Positions 14,001 to 24,473 of a stretch of 64,000 nt of DNA are shown in pieces; positions within the stretch are counted from its first letter, which is position 1, and every line of letters starts with the position of its first letter. The stretch lies in assembly GCA_950106755.1 (NCBI GenBank), contig OX467090.1:13329489-13393488 (forward strand), in the 5' to 3' direction. Both the position numbers and the translations under genes were made by a program. The notes beneath the pieces are model-generated. The model made no database searches and was not told the origin of the DNA. It saw nothing but the letters and a program-made list of their open reading frames with translations. The stretch comes from Climacium dendroides. Its lineage: Eukaryota; Streptophyta; Bryopsida; Hypnales; Climaciaceae.

Positions 14001-14763
14001 AATCCTTCTTTAATTTGTGGGTTGCATTCTCCTCGTGGATTGATATAGAATCACACATGGTGGTGTGAAAAAATCATTAGAATTTTTTTGGGAGCATCAG
14101 AGGATCGTTTCAAGCTTGTTATCCATGTTGTGAATAAACTAATGTTGGCCAGAATAAAATATAATAAAATAATAATAATTTTTTAAAATCAATCTATTAT
14201 TATTATTATTTGATGTGGCAATTGCTTTACCATATTTTACTATTGTTGTAACCAAGTTCTCACAGTCCAAGAACTCAAGGAACTTGCGTCCCTATAGACC
14301 ATTTGATGATTTGAACCTCATCTAATGGAACCTTTTCCTAAGGCTATAGAATATTTATTTTAAGTTGACAAATGTGTTGGATGGGTGGAAATGACTAGAA
14401 CCAAACTAGGATAGAAGCCAAGAGAGTAATTGACAAAGTAGAGCGGAGTAAAGGAAGGCCTTGCATAGTTTCATGAGTTGCAATTCATAAAAGGGTGGTT
14501 GAACGTTTGTGTCAAGTTTTGACGTCCAATACCTCTCCATTACAATGAAATCGATATAAAGGGTAGTATGTAGTAGCGGCGACCTCAATGCCATCGCTTG
14601 GAAAATGACCAAATGACCTTTTCAAGCACCTAAACCCTATATAGTGAAACAAGTAGGGTTTGGGCCTATAGTAGAGCTCCGTAGGCACGTAGCTACACTA
14701 ATCAAGCTTCGAGCACCATGTAGGATAAATACGAAGGGATAATCCTATTGCTAGCTAGCACCT
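11041..14763. other. Intergenic, no gene recognised
   Basis: It holds an inverted R2 fragment at about 11385-11575 and a roughly 60-bp duplication (13374-13437 and 13589-13656). Base composition is slightly richer in GC at 12150-13560, where eroded coding or promoter sequence may lie. Short open frames are present, but none has a recognisable domain or consistent codon bias. Confidence 0.5.
13374..13656 (+). repeat. Pair of diverged ~60-bp direct repeats
   Basis: Copies at 13374-13437 and 13589-13656 share the layout tataat, then aatgcaggaga, then ttgc/ttcgccgt, then atgttttg and gttaa. They are about 215 bases apart, suggesting a small local duplication. Confidence 0.5.
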
Positions 14764-16097
14764 TTGCATTTTATTACAAAAAATATGAAGGGTCCTCTAG
14801 CCATTCTCCCAACAATGGCAATGGAGGATGAGGTCACCGGTGCTACAAGTGTTCCCAACGTGAAGATTGACACTTGCACATTCAACAAACACAATGAATT
14901 CTCAACCTCACCATGCACATACAACATACTTCGTCACATTAAGTAGTGCTACTAGCAAGAAATTAGTGCTTAACATCACCAAGAAGTTTAGAGCCACCGC
15001 AAATGTTGTTGTTTTTGTTGGAAATTGGAACAATGCAACAATGTTTCAACCTGCACTAATTCAAAATTATGTGACTTTGGTGAATTTATGTGTCAATCAC
15101 ACACAATATTAGGACTATAATTTACTGTAAGCTTAGTCTTTGTTGACAGGTCTTTCTGTCTTCAGTTCTGTCACTACTCTTCGGCTCGACAGGTTTCGGC
15201 CCAGCTCAGTTGTTGCCTTTGCTTTGCTTTGTATTGCAGATTCACTTCCGAATAGAAAACCGAAGCTAGAGCCGAATTTGTAAATTCTATTCGCAATCGT
15301 TTTAAGTTACTTCTCATTACCGTGCAATGATCTTCTGACAGTGAATTGCAATTGTTTTGCAACATGCAGCTCGTCCCGGGACAGTTTTCCAGCAATTCAT
15401 TCTCATGATTTCGATGCTTTTGATTTGCTTGGGTTTTTTGCAGCTCTCAATAGTTGACTCATGGTACGATAAGTTGCAGTGGTTCGACACTATGCTAACA
15501 GATTTGCTCGCTCTTGCATTTCTTGTATACAAGTAAACTGAGTCTGTTCTTGCTTGTTGGTGTTAAAAGAGTGTTGTTATTGAGAGTCTTAAGAATGAAT
15601 TTAGACCTACTTCTGAACTAGATTCACATCACCTGTGACATCAAGTGCAAATATACATTAAATTGTGCACACTTTTGTTTACCACCGGAGAATTCAAAAC
15701 CCAAAAAGTTGGTAGGCTTGATTCTATGTATAGTAGGACTGTGAGATTAAGTTAAAAGCTCAATCAAACTAAGAAATTTTGTATGTCAATGGAATTAAGT
15801 CTATGAAGTTTTTGGATTTCTTAGGGGTACTGCTCAACTTGTCTTATGGAGAATTTTGTTAAAATGACAATATTTCGTATGTCATTTTCAAACCATGTGG
15901 TCTGAACTACAAAAGTGGCATGTAGGATTGGTATAGACTTCAGACTACGTGGTATAAACTATAAACGTGTCAAAGTTGTAGAATGACTGTGAAATTTCCT
16001 ATTCTTGTATAAAATTAACTTTCAATTAATAAGCTTGCATTTGTACCATGGTTTTGTTTTGCTAGCTGATTCACTACAAGATTGTTGATACAAGTAG
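14764..16097. other. Intergenic with short unassigned open frames
   Basis: Frames at 14764-14946 and 14867-15112 overlap and match nothing I know. Between 15120 and 15540 composition rises and there are splice-like pyrimidine-AG sites (for example ttttttgcag near 15444). A remnant of a spliced gene is possible, but no product can be named. Confidence 0.35.
15405..15536 (+). CDS. Possible 43-residue hydrophobic microprotein or terminal exon
   Basis: An ATG at 15405 opens a short frame closed by TAA at 15534-15536. The peptide begins with a strongly hydrophobic stretch (MISMLLICLGF), has a polar Trp-rich middle (SWYDKLQWF) and ends with a second hydrophobic run (LLALAFLVYK). This could be a small membrane peptide, or a last exon after the ttttttgcag acceptor-like site in the middle. 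I do not recognise a family and chance is a real alternative at this length. Confidence 0.15.
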   Translation: MISMLLICLGFLQLSIVDSWYDKLQWFDTMLTDLLALAFLVYK

Positions 16098-16143
16098 AAC
16101 CTCTCTTAGTGCATAGTGTTGGGTCTATGCACTAAGAGAGGTT
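16098..16143. repeat. Perfect 19-bp hairpin, 8-base loop
   Basis: The arm aacctctcttagtgcatag at 16098-16116 is the exact reverse complement of 16125-16143. A weaker outer pairing exists between about 16085-16108 (gtagaacctctctta side) and about 16277-16312, so the hairpin sits within a larger imperfect inverted repeat. Confidence 0.8.
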
Positions 16144-16412
16144 TATGTATGTCAGAGAGGTGAAATGAATAGCCACCTAACAGATGTCAACTTCCAACAC
16201 TACTTTTCAGAGAATGCCCTTCAAATTGGTACCACCTACAAACTCCATTACTACAAATTATACACAAAGAGAATATGTAGTAAGAGAGGTTCTACCTATA
16301 TCCTTGATAAGAATTGTATGTACATTTCATGTGTTAAGGAGATCGAAACTTTGTATGCCACTTGGAAATTGAAATTTTTTCTCTACCGCTACCACAATAA
16401 GCTTCATTCTTG

Positions 16413-17569
16413 GCTTTGAAGTTGCAATCTTCTACAAATTACACAATTGTAGTTAGTTTCACACCGTGCAAGTTGTCTTGATAGGCATAGTCAATTTTGT
16501 TACCGACATTGGCATGATTCTAGAGTCTAAAATTGTGACACATGTGTAAATAAATCTCTAAAGTCTAGGAATGGAATGGATTTATGTTTCAAGATACAGG
16601 TTGTAAAAGGTATCAAAGGATTAGAATACCATCAATTTAACAAAATTGATATACAATACATTAATTTTGAGGAAATGTTGGAGTGTTTGAAGTGTAGCTT
16701 GGGATAGTAAGGGAAATTATTGCCGTCATTTCCCTTTTACAATACATACTAGTACACCCTGTGTTGTTGCCACAATATAATATGATAAAATAAAAGTAAA
16801 AGTAATTTTCTAATTCTTTAATTTATAAAAAAATTGAAATTCAATATCTATATCAAAATGCCACACAAAGAGCTTTCTAATGGTACAAAGAATGCAACTC
16901 GGGGACATCCAATTCTAAATATCTCACATAACAAATAAACAAAACAAACAACTTCATTTGAGGTATAATTGCTATTGTGATTAAGATTCCGTGTGCTATT
17001 AATATTCCTTTATCCCTAAAGTTTTTTGTCTGTTTTCACAAAAAAACTTTAGAACTACCATTTCTAGTACAAGTATCAAATTTCAAATAAAAACCATATT
17101 TGGACACATGTAATTATAGGATCATGTAGTATATTGATTTGAGAAGATGTAGAAAAAATTTCAGAAATTTTCACCCTATAGATTCCAAGGTGTTAGCGTT
17201 TGAAGTGACAAAAATCTTTTTTTTTGATCTTGCAAAAATTTGGGCAGTTGCACTTCACAAGGTCAAATCATTATATAAAATGTCTAAATTGATTGTAATT
17301 CTTTGGATTTATTCTTCAAGGCAAGTTCGCTACATATTCAAAAGAATAGTAGATCATTAGGAATTGTATAACATATAGGAAAAAATAGTAAGTAGAAAGA
17401 AATAGAGTATGATTCAAAATACAAAATTGTTAACAATTTATTTATGGAACTGAAAAATATAAATACCAATGGTTGTAATGTTCTAATAAACAATGTACAC
17501 CGAATATTTTTATTTTTATTCTAAAATATTGAAAATTGAGTTAAATAAAAGACTTCAAAATTTATCTTA
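16413..17569. other. Intergenic, nothing recognised
   Basis: AT-rich sequence with only short open frames and no domain, no clear repeat boundary and no promoter-like structure that I can support. Confidence 0.4.
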
Positions 17570-17936
17570 TAGTAGAGGTTCTATAACTACCTACAAATTA
17601 CCCACAACGAAACTCCTCATAACTTTCATTTCATTAATCAAAATGGAATGATTAAAAGCTTTCTGTGTGTATATAAATCTAGAGAATCACTTTCAAGTTT
17701 TTATTTCTTAAAAAAGTGATTTTTAAAGAAGTTTTTTAGCTACTCAGATTGTCCACCGAGCAATGAAAACTAAATATCATAGAGTAATTTTTTAACCATG
17801 TAGTCAAAAGTTATGAAAATTGTTGCACTTTAAAGCTACTCCTCAAGCAAATGTTTTGTGATATTTTCAAAGAAAAAAATGAAAATTCTATTCAAAGTGA
17901 GCTATCCAAAATCTCTATGTTGCCAAAAAAATACAG
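17570..17936 (+). repeat. Single-arm relative of the 7782-8447 foldback
   Basis: It matches the right half of the foldback element in order: aaactcct, the cataactttcatttcatta-like block, gatttttaaagaagtttttt, ttttttaaccatgtagtcaa, aaagctactcct and the terminal tatgttgccaaaaaaa. The other arm is missing. The family is therefore dispersed at two or more loci in this window. Confidence 0.7.
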
Positions 17937-18471
17937 ATTAATTGGTCCTTTAGGAATTAATTTCCTAACTGCTTAGACAAGTGAACCACAAAATGAAAGC
18001 AAGCTCATTGTGGGCAAACTTGTAATAGAGGTATACATTCAAGTTTTGAAGTATACACCACTGTTACAATTTTGTCCACAATGGGCTCAATTATCTTATG
18101 TATGCCCAAAGAACGCATGCATCCATCCATTAAGTTAGGGTGTTTGTTTGTTTGTATTGTTGAGATCTCCTAGACCGTACATCCCCTAGTTACATTCTTG
18201 GTACCATCGGAAAGCACTTGGTTAGGAGGAATGCACGGACTTTGTTTTGCGACATTTAGACGTATGGTGTGAAAGTAAATGAATTTCAAAAAAATTATGA
18301 ATTACAAAATTTTAATTTTAATTTTTTAACTTTTATTTTGATTGTGACAATGGCACAAGGCACGCTAGTTTTCGTAAAATTGGCAAAATGTTACAAGTTT
18401 AGCACTTTTCAGAGTGAAAAATCTGCAACTGACAGTCCCTTTTTTTAATTGTACTGTACAGATGGGTGAGG
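17937..18471. other. Intergenic, nothing recognised
   Basis: AT-rich sequence with no open frame of note, no recognised repeat end and no structured element. Confidence 0.4.
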
Positions 18472-18539
18472 ATGAATAATGTCATAGTCCTTGATGCCCA
18501 AAAATTAATGGCAAATTCTGAGACTATGACATTATTCAT
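18472..18539. repeat. Perfect 18-bp inverted repeat
   Basis: atgaataatgtcatagtc at 18472-18489 is exactly complementary to 18522-18539, with a 32-base loop. It may be a very short MITE remnant. Confidence 0.7.
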
Positions 18540-18590
18540 TTGAATTGGCAAAAATTGGATACTCCAGCTGGTAAGGGAAACTTGTAATAG

Positions 18591-18880
18591 GGTGGGTACC
18601 CCCCCCCAAAAAAACTCCACTTTTTGCTGCTGTGCCTTGTTACAAGACTGGTCAAATTTTCATGTTTTCTTGTTGGCAAGTGAAAGGAGGTTCCAATGCA
18701 CCAAAGAACGCAACGTTTGGATACCATATGCAAAAGTTATGAAGGGTCAAAGTTTTTTAGTAGTAGATGTTCTGAAATTGTTTCTTCAACTTACATATTG
18801 ATTTTTGGAGATGTACATAGAGTGATGATGGCAGTCTTGGGTAGGGTGCAATTTGGGTTGTACCCACTTTAAAAAAAACT
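18591..18880 (-). repeat. R3 dispersed repeat, inverted copy
   Basis: Starting at ggtgggtaccccccc, this segment reads as a diverged reverse complement of about 23590-23880, which ends ggggggtacccacc. Shared blocks include the region around aggaggttccaatgcac, catatgcaaaagttatga and the ttttggagatgtacatag block. Confidence 0.65.
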
Positions 18881-19658
18881 TTTGATAGTTACAAGATATT
18901 TTGCGTGCATTTGGCATCATTGCAACATCCTTGAACTTTAAGGCAAGGGCCCCCTTTTGCATCCTATGAATCAAGGCTCCTTGCATTGTAGGAAATTTTA
19001 GATGCAAGCTTGCCCATAAATTGTGTGCCATTGTAATTAAATTATTCTTGATACAATACATTGTAGAGGGGCCCCTCCATGCTCCCTATTCAAAAATAAT
19101 ATGATCTTGTTTTTATCATATTAGTTAATAAAAATGGCATGTGAATTGTAGAGTATTGGAATTGTGACTCTTGTATGTCCAAAATGATTTGAGTGATCTT
19201 TTTAGAACTAAGGGGTACTCTATAATTGATTTCATAATTTAAAAAAAATTGTATGAATACTTTAGGATACTTAGATGCTAATCATCTTTATGTACATGAG
19301 AAGTGTTGTTTCACTTCATTCCAATAAATATTGCAAGAGTTATGAGGTTTTTAAAATTTCAATGTCAAAGCAAATATCTAAAAATATATTTAAAAAAAGA
19401 TTAATTAATGTCATTTGATTGCTTAGATTGATATCTACTCAAAATCATATGACATGTCCAAATTCAAAATCATGAATTTTCAACAATTTTTTTTTTTTGA
19501 ATAAAACAACTATTTTTTGTGAATTTTCAAAGGAGAGCTCCCGAGGGCACCCATAACAACACTCTAGTAAAACTACCTTGATTTTGACATGGAAATCTAA
19601 AAACTCAATACCCACCAACCACAATTTAGCATGGGGATGGATTCAAGGTACTTTGGGG

Positions 19659-19780
19659 CATGGTTGTCATACTGGGCAAGTTACTATTCATCAAATGTAC
19701 CTCTCAAGTACATTTGATAAATAGTAACTCATCCTACAGGACAAAAAATGAATAGTAACTTGTCCAGTATGACAACCATG
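19659..19780. mobile_element. hAT-type MITE, 122 bp
   Basis: Terminal inverted repeats of about 33 bp (catggttgtcatactgg at the left, its complement at the right, one mismatch) are flanked by an identical 8-bp direct repeat, ctttgggg, at 19651-19658 and 19781-19788. An 8-bp duplication with CA-starting TIRs is the signature of hAT transposition. The interior is itself partly palindromic. The TIR resembles that of the MITE at 59424-59610. Confidence 0.9.
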
Positions 19781-19788
19781 CTTTGGGG

Positions 19789-21547
19789 GCACTTAATGAA
19801 AATTTTGTAGTGAATTAATGGGTATAGACTTAAATGGGAGTTTCTACCTTATCTTGGGTTTTTTTGCCTCCTAAGGACCAAGAAGTAAACTTGGATTGTA
19901 TATTTTTAAGGATTTTGAGTGTATGTGAAGTAAAGACATTTTTAGTCCATTATTGTTCATTTTGTTGCCAACACATGCTATTTTTTGGATTTATTCTAAT
20001 GGTACAAAATTGGCCCCATCTAAATTTGAATTCTAGTCCTCATAAAGTATTCAATTGTCCATTTAATAGTTCTTGTAATGACTCTCTAAGTTGTCATGCC
20101 CCTCATCATCTTACCCTGCAACTACTTTATTCTAACCTTGCACATGCATCACATATAGGCCAATTCCACAAGCATCAAACTTATTCAAAAGCAGATCCCA
20201 CTTGTCACTTAGGTTAGTCTAGCTCTGAGATCTTGCAATGCTCACCTACATACACCCTCACTTAGTATCATTGCTAAGTGTAATTGTGACTTTCCCTCAC
20301 GCCTTGCATGTGCTCCAACTCCATTCCATATCCTCATCTACTTACCACTTGCATCATCATCTTTTCTGCCACATGGCACAAGCCCCCTACCACTTGATTT
20401 GGTCCATTTGCCTAGTACAAAGTATCCAATTAAGATCCACCCAGCACTCACAATTGCAGGGCGCGGCACTACCACTACCATGCACCTAACCCCACGACGT
20501 GCCTCTACATCGAAGGGCATTACACCCTCTTCCATTAGAAGAACTTGATGTCCTCATCAACACTCACCATTCCTTCCTACCTAGTCTTAAACTTAAAGTA
20601 TTCAATTATTTATAGAATAGTTTATTGTTTTTTACAATGTGTTCAGTTAGATTGACCATTATATAATTGCAAATCCTTATATTTTTTTAAGTGTTAAAGT
20701 ACTGAAATAGACATTCACCATATTCATCCCTTGTGAGGTCAAGGCCTATACAATTTGAAGGACCTTGCATGCCAAAATTTTGTCATAAACAAGGAAAAGA
20801 TTGATTGACATGAAGGGTAGTCAAGGCATCCACTATATATTTGTATTTAGTAAGCAATACTAAAGAAAGCTCATCAAGAAATGAATGCTCCAAGATCTAC
20901 GTTGGCAAGATTGAGGTTTCCATCATCTTGCCTCTAATATATACTATCATTATCACTACCATAAGTGTAGAGCATGGTCAACACCTCTTTGCCAAATGCT
21001 TATAAGTTTCAACAAATGCTAAAAATTCTTTTTTAATAATATTTTTTTTCACCATACAAAAAATTTGTTTTTTTGAAAAAATAATTAAAAAAAATTGCAT
21101 CAATTTTTAGAATTATTTTTTGCCAAACTAGCTTGACATTTACATTATATTTTGAAGTTGCTTCAAAGAAAACTAAGAATTTTAAAGGCACTAAGAGACT
21201 ATGAAACTTTAAAAAGCAACACATTTAGAAGAGCCACTTAGAAGTTTCAAATAGCCACATACAATATTATAGGATTCCTCTAAGATACGAGAGAGGAATA
21301 TGTAGCCTTCAAAAAGGCTTGACTTCTACAAACTCCTATCAAGGTAAGAAGAGTTATCCAAGATAATGGAAAGTGTATATCATAATAAATTTTTGCGAAA
21401 TGAACAAGAATTTTTTTATGAATCTTCAAGAAAATGTTTGTAAGTAGAGGTCTTGTTGTAATTTGCCATTGCTCTATCTCTACACCCTATACCTATTTGG
21501 ACTCATACTTGGAATTGTATATTAGCCTTGTAGGGATTCTAATGAGC
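19789..21547. other. Intergenic, no supported gene
   Basis: Open frames at 19834-20217 and 20238-20489 are rich in His, Ser and Leu, match no family and show no start context or splice structure. The segment at 19950-20580 is somewhat less AT-rich than its surroundings, which may mark old coding or retroelement sequence. Confidence 0.4.
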
Positions 21548-22472
21548 TTAACTCCTAAACTTAAGGACCATTGTCTGTTCGGGGGACAAATGGGATCTTG
21601 GGGCAGGTACCTATGGACTGAATTTTTATTGAAACTTTTCAAAACTTTCTTATAAGATAGAAAAATTGATTAGCTTTGTGGGAATATAATTTTTATTCCA
21701 ATTGGTGCCCATGAGCAAAAGTTATACCTAAATAAGATTAAAATACGGGAAAGCAGGCAACAAACTCAATTTTTTCAATTTTTTTTTCAATTTTTTTTCA
21801 TAGATTATTTTTTATCTACTCAAAAATCTTTGATTCATTCCATTTGGATATGTTATGCAAAAGTTATGGACAATCTTGTTTTTTGAACAATTAGAGCATC
21901 TTCTTGGAAAAATTACTTGTAGGATTCATTTTTGAAAGCAATTTCTACATTTTTTTCCAAAAGAAAATTTCTACATGGTTGATTTTGCTTGTCAGAAAAA
22001 TCTCACCATTGGAATTAGTGAATTTTAATTCCATCTTAGAGATATTAATAATTTAGATTTTGCTTCTATCTCATACCTACTTCTATTTAACAATTTATTT
22101 AGGAATGAAAATTAAGTTTTTTCTTTGAAACTTTTTTCTCTAGATTCTCAATTTAATTTTCCACCATAAAGATTTAAAGCTCACAACTCTATAGTGCAAA
22201 AAATTTAAATTAAGAAGGTTCAAAGTAAAAAATTCAGTCCCGCAATGTGCAAAAAAAACTTGTTTTTTTTCACTTTAAACATAGATATTTTGAAATTTGT
22301 GTGGTCTAAATTTTTGAAATTTCTTCCACACATTATTATACTAATTAGGTGTAGGATCCTACGTTTGGATGTTCAAAAAAAATAATTTTCAAAATTTTTT
22401 ACTCTTCTCTATAGAAATGGCAGTTTTGAGTGTTTTTTGGCAGAAAAAAGGCTTTGGTCCTTTAGGGGTTAA
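21548..22472 (+). mobile_element. R1 non-autonomous TIR element, ~925 bp
   Basis: The left end ttaactcctaaacttaagga mirrors the right end tttggtcctttaggggttaa, giving imperfect terminal inverted repeats of about 20 bp. The interior has no coding frame. The copy at 62450-63411 has the same ends and interior order. Partial copies are at 1-518, 1500-2060 and (inverted) 31868-32110. The superfamily is not clear from the ends, and no target duplication was confirmed. Confidence 0.65.
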
Positions 22473-23377
22473 AATCCCAAGGGCGGGACATTTAGTGTAA
22501 AATTTAGACCCTTCTTACATGCAAAGGATATGTAGAGTGGAAGATTCAGAGGATAATATGAAATTATATGTATATTCTTAAATAATCCATCAAATATGAA
22601 TTTTTGAAGAATGTTTTTAGAATATGCCATGAATATTTCCAATAATATTCTATAAACACATTTTTTAGGGCTTTAAGTGGTTCATTAAAAAAATCCCATT
22701 TACATTGAAGGAACCCTTTTTTTGCATCACATGGTTTTAAAACTTTTAGCATAGTATGCCACCTCTCTCAAATTCCACAAAATTCATTATATTTTTTTTA
22801 GGGCCTTTAAGAAACTATTTTTGGGTTGTTCTCACCACAACACTATAGTTATATCATAAATTAATAAAACGATTAAAAATTAGAAATAATTTAAAAAAAA
22901 TAAAATTATCATCCAATGTGGCAATCACTTGGCCATGTTAGCTACTGTTGTGACCAAGTTTCCACAATTTGGGAAATCTGGGGAAACTCACAATCTTGTT
23001 GAGTAGGTGAATATCATCTAAATGTGTTATTTTTATAGTGTTGTTAGTGATTCAAATCAAAATATTTGCTTGTTTTGTTGGGAGAGAAATTGGAACTGAA
23101 GCTTGAAACCTTCTCTCTTTGGGTTCTTTCTATCAATCCAAGTCTTGATTTTGAGACTCCTTCTTTATTAAGATCCCTTTTTCCCAATTGCAACTATTTT
23201 TTGCTACCAACCCCTACAAATCCTCACCTAAAATTAAAAACCCCTATTAATAAGAGCCTATAGTTGATTTTGGATATACCTATATTTGTCACTTTGAAAA
23301 TTCATAATATATTCTTATAGATAGTGTGCATAATACTAAAAGAATTTAAAATCTCCATTTGAGTTCTACCAAGATAA
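22473..23377. other. Intergenic, nothing recognised
   Basis: AT-rich sequence; open frames are short and without domain similarity. It leads into the R3 tandem duplication. Confidence 0.4.
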
Positions 23378-23880
23378 TCCAACAAGAGTTTTTAGAGTTC
23401 AATACAAGGAACTATGCTCAAATACTTAAGGTGGGCATACCAAAACGTCCCATCGACCCTAAACCACCATCTATGTACATCTCCAAAATCAATTATGTAC
23501 CTATGTGGAAGAAACTATTTTAGAACCAAACTTTGTTTAGTCATAACTTAAGTCCAACAAGAGTTTTTTAGAGTTCAATACAAGGAACCATGCTCAAATA
23601 CTTAAGGTGGGCATACCAAAATGTCCCATTGACCCTAAACTTGCCATCTATGTACATCTCCAAAATCAATTATGTACCTATGTGGAAGAAACTATTTCAG
23701 AACCAAACTTTGTTTAGTCATAACTTTTGCATACGATATCCAAATGTCACGTTCTTTCGTGTATTGAAACCTCCTTTCAAGTGCCAACAATTAAATATGA
23801 AAAATTAGCCCATTCTGATAAATAGTAACTAAGCAACAGAAGCCAAAAGTGGCGGTTAGGGACTTAGGGGGGTACCCACC
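23378..23880 (+). repeat. R3 repeat with a 175-bp tandem duplication
   Basis: A unit starting tccaacaagagttttt occurs at 23378 and again at 23553, so the period is 175 bp. The units are nearly identical (a few substitutions and one extra T). The second unit continues through catatcc-like and ggttaggg blocks to a terminal ggggggtacccacc. This end is inverted relative to the R3 copy at 18591-18880. Confidence 0.8.
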
Positions 23881-24473
23881 TTCTACAATCTATCACAGAT
23901 GTTGCTCCCTTTATTAGCCCCACCCTATCCTTCCCAGGACACCAGGACAGTGGGGGGCGGCACTCACTCATCAGTCTCCGAAGATCAGCACGCTCACAGA
24001 CAATTCATGTTTGGATGAAAAACCACGTCACAGACAAACGTTCTGTCCATCCCCCTTCATCCAACCGGCAGGTACTAAGCATTCGAATTTAGCCTTCCCT
24101 TTCGCTTTTCTCCCGAAGCTTTTACTTTCTGGATTGTTTCGCAGGCAAGCTTGGGCGTGTCCGAACTCCCCAGTGCGAGCCTCATATAATCTCCGCGTTC
24201 TGCAGTTGCTCTGTTTGTTTTCCAGCCTCTCCGCCAGCCATGTCGCAGCGTCTCTGGTCTTCTTCTTGTGGCGCAATTCCCGTCTTCTTTCATGTCACAC
24301 ATGGCGGAGGGTAGCTTTACATACTTGGATCTTGCAGAAAGTTGAGATTGTTGGCGCCGTTAGGGCGTGTGCGCTTTGATAAAGGTTAGAGAAAGAGGTC
24401 GAATAGGAGAACGAGGAGGAGAAGAGGAAGCAGGAGAAGAGAAAGAAGAAGAAGAGGAGGAGGAGGAGAAGCT
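23881..24473 (+). promoter_or_regulatory. Promoter and 5' leader region of SNL
   Basis: GC content rises sharply from about 23930. An ACGT core in ccacgtca is at 24023-24030, a common plant bZIP-type site (known motif, unproven here). From about 24390 to the start codon the leader is a long GA-rich tract of gag/gaa triplets. Pyrimidine stretches and AG sites at about 24140-24340 could allow a leader intron. No clear TATA box was seen, so the transcription start is not placed. Confidence 0.5.

Noticed and set aside
19834..20489. 127- and 83-residue frames as a gene
   Set aside because: No family similarity, no start or splice support and no codon pattern.
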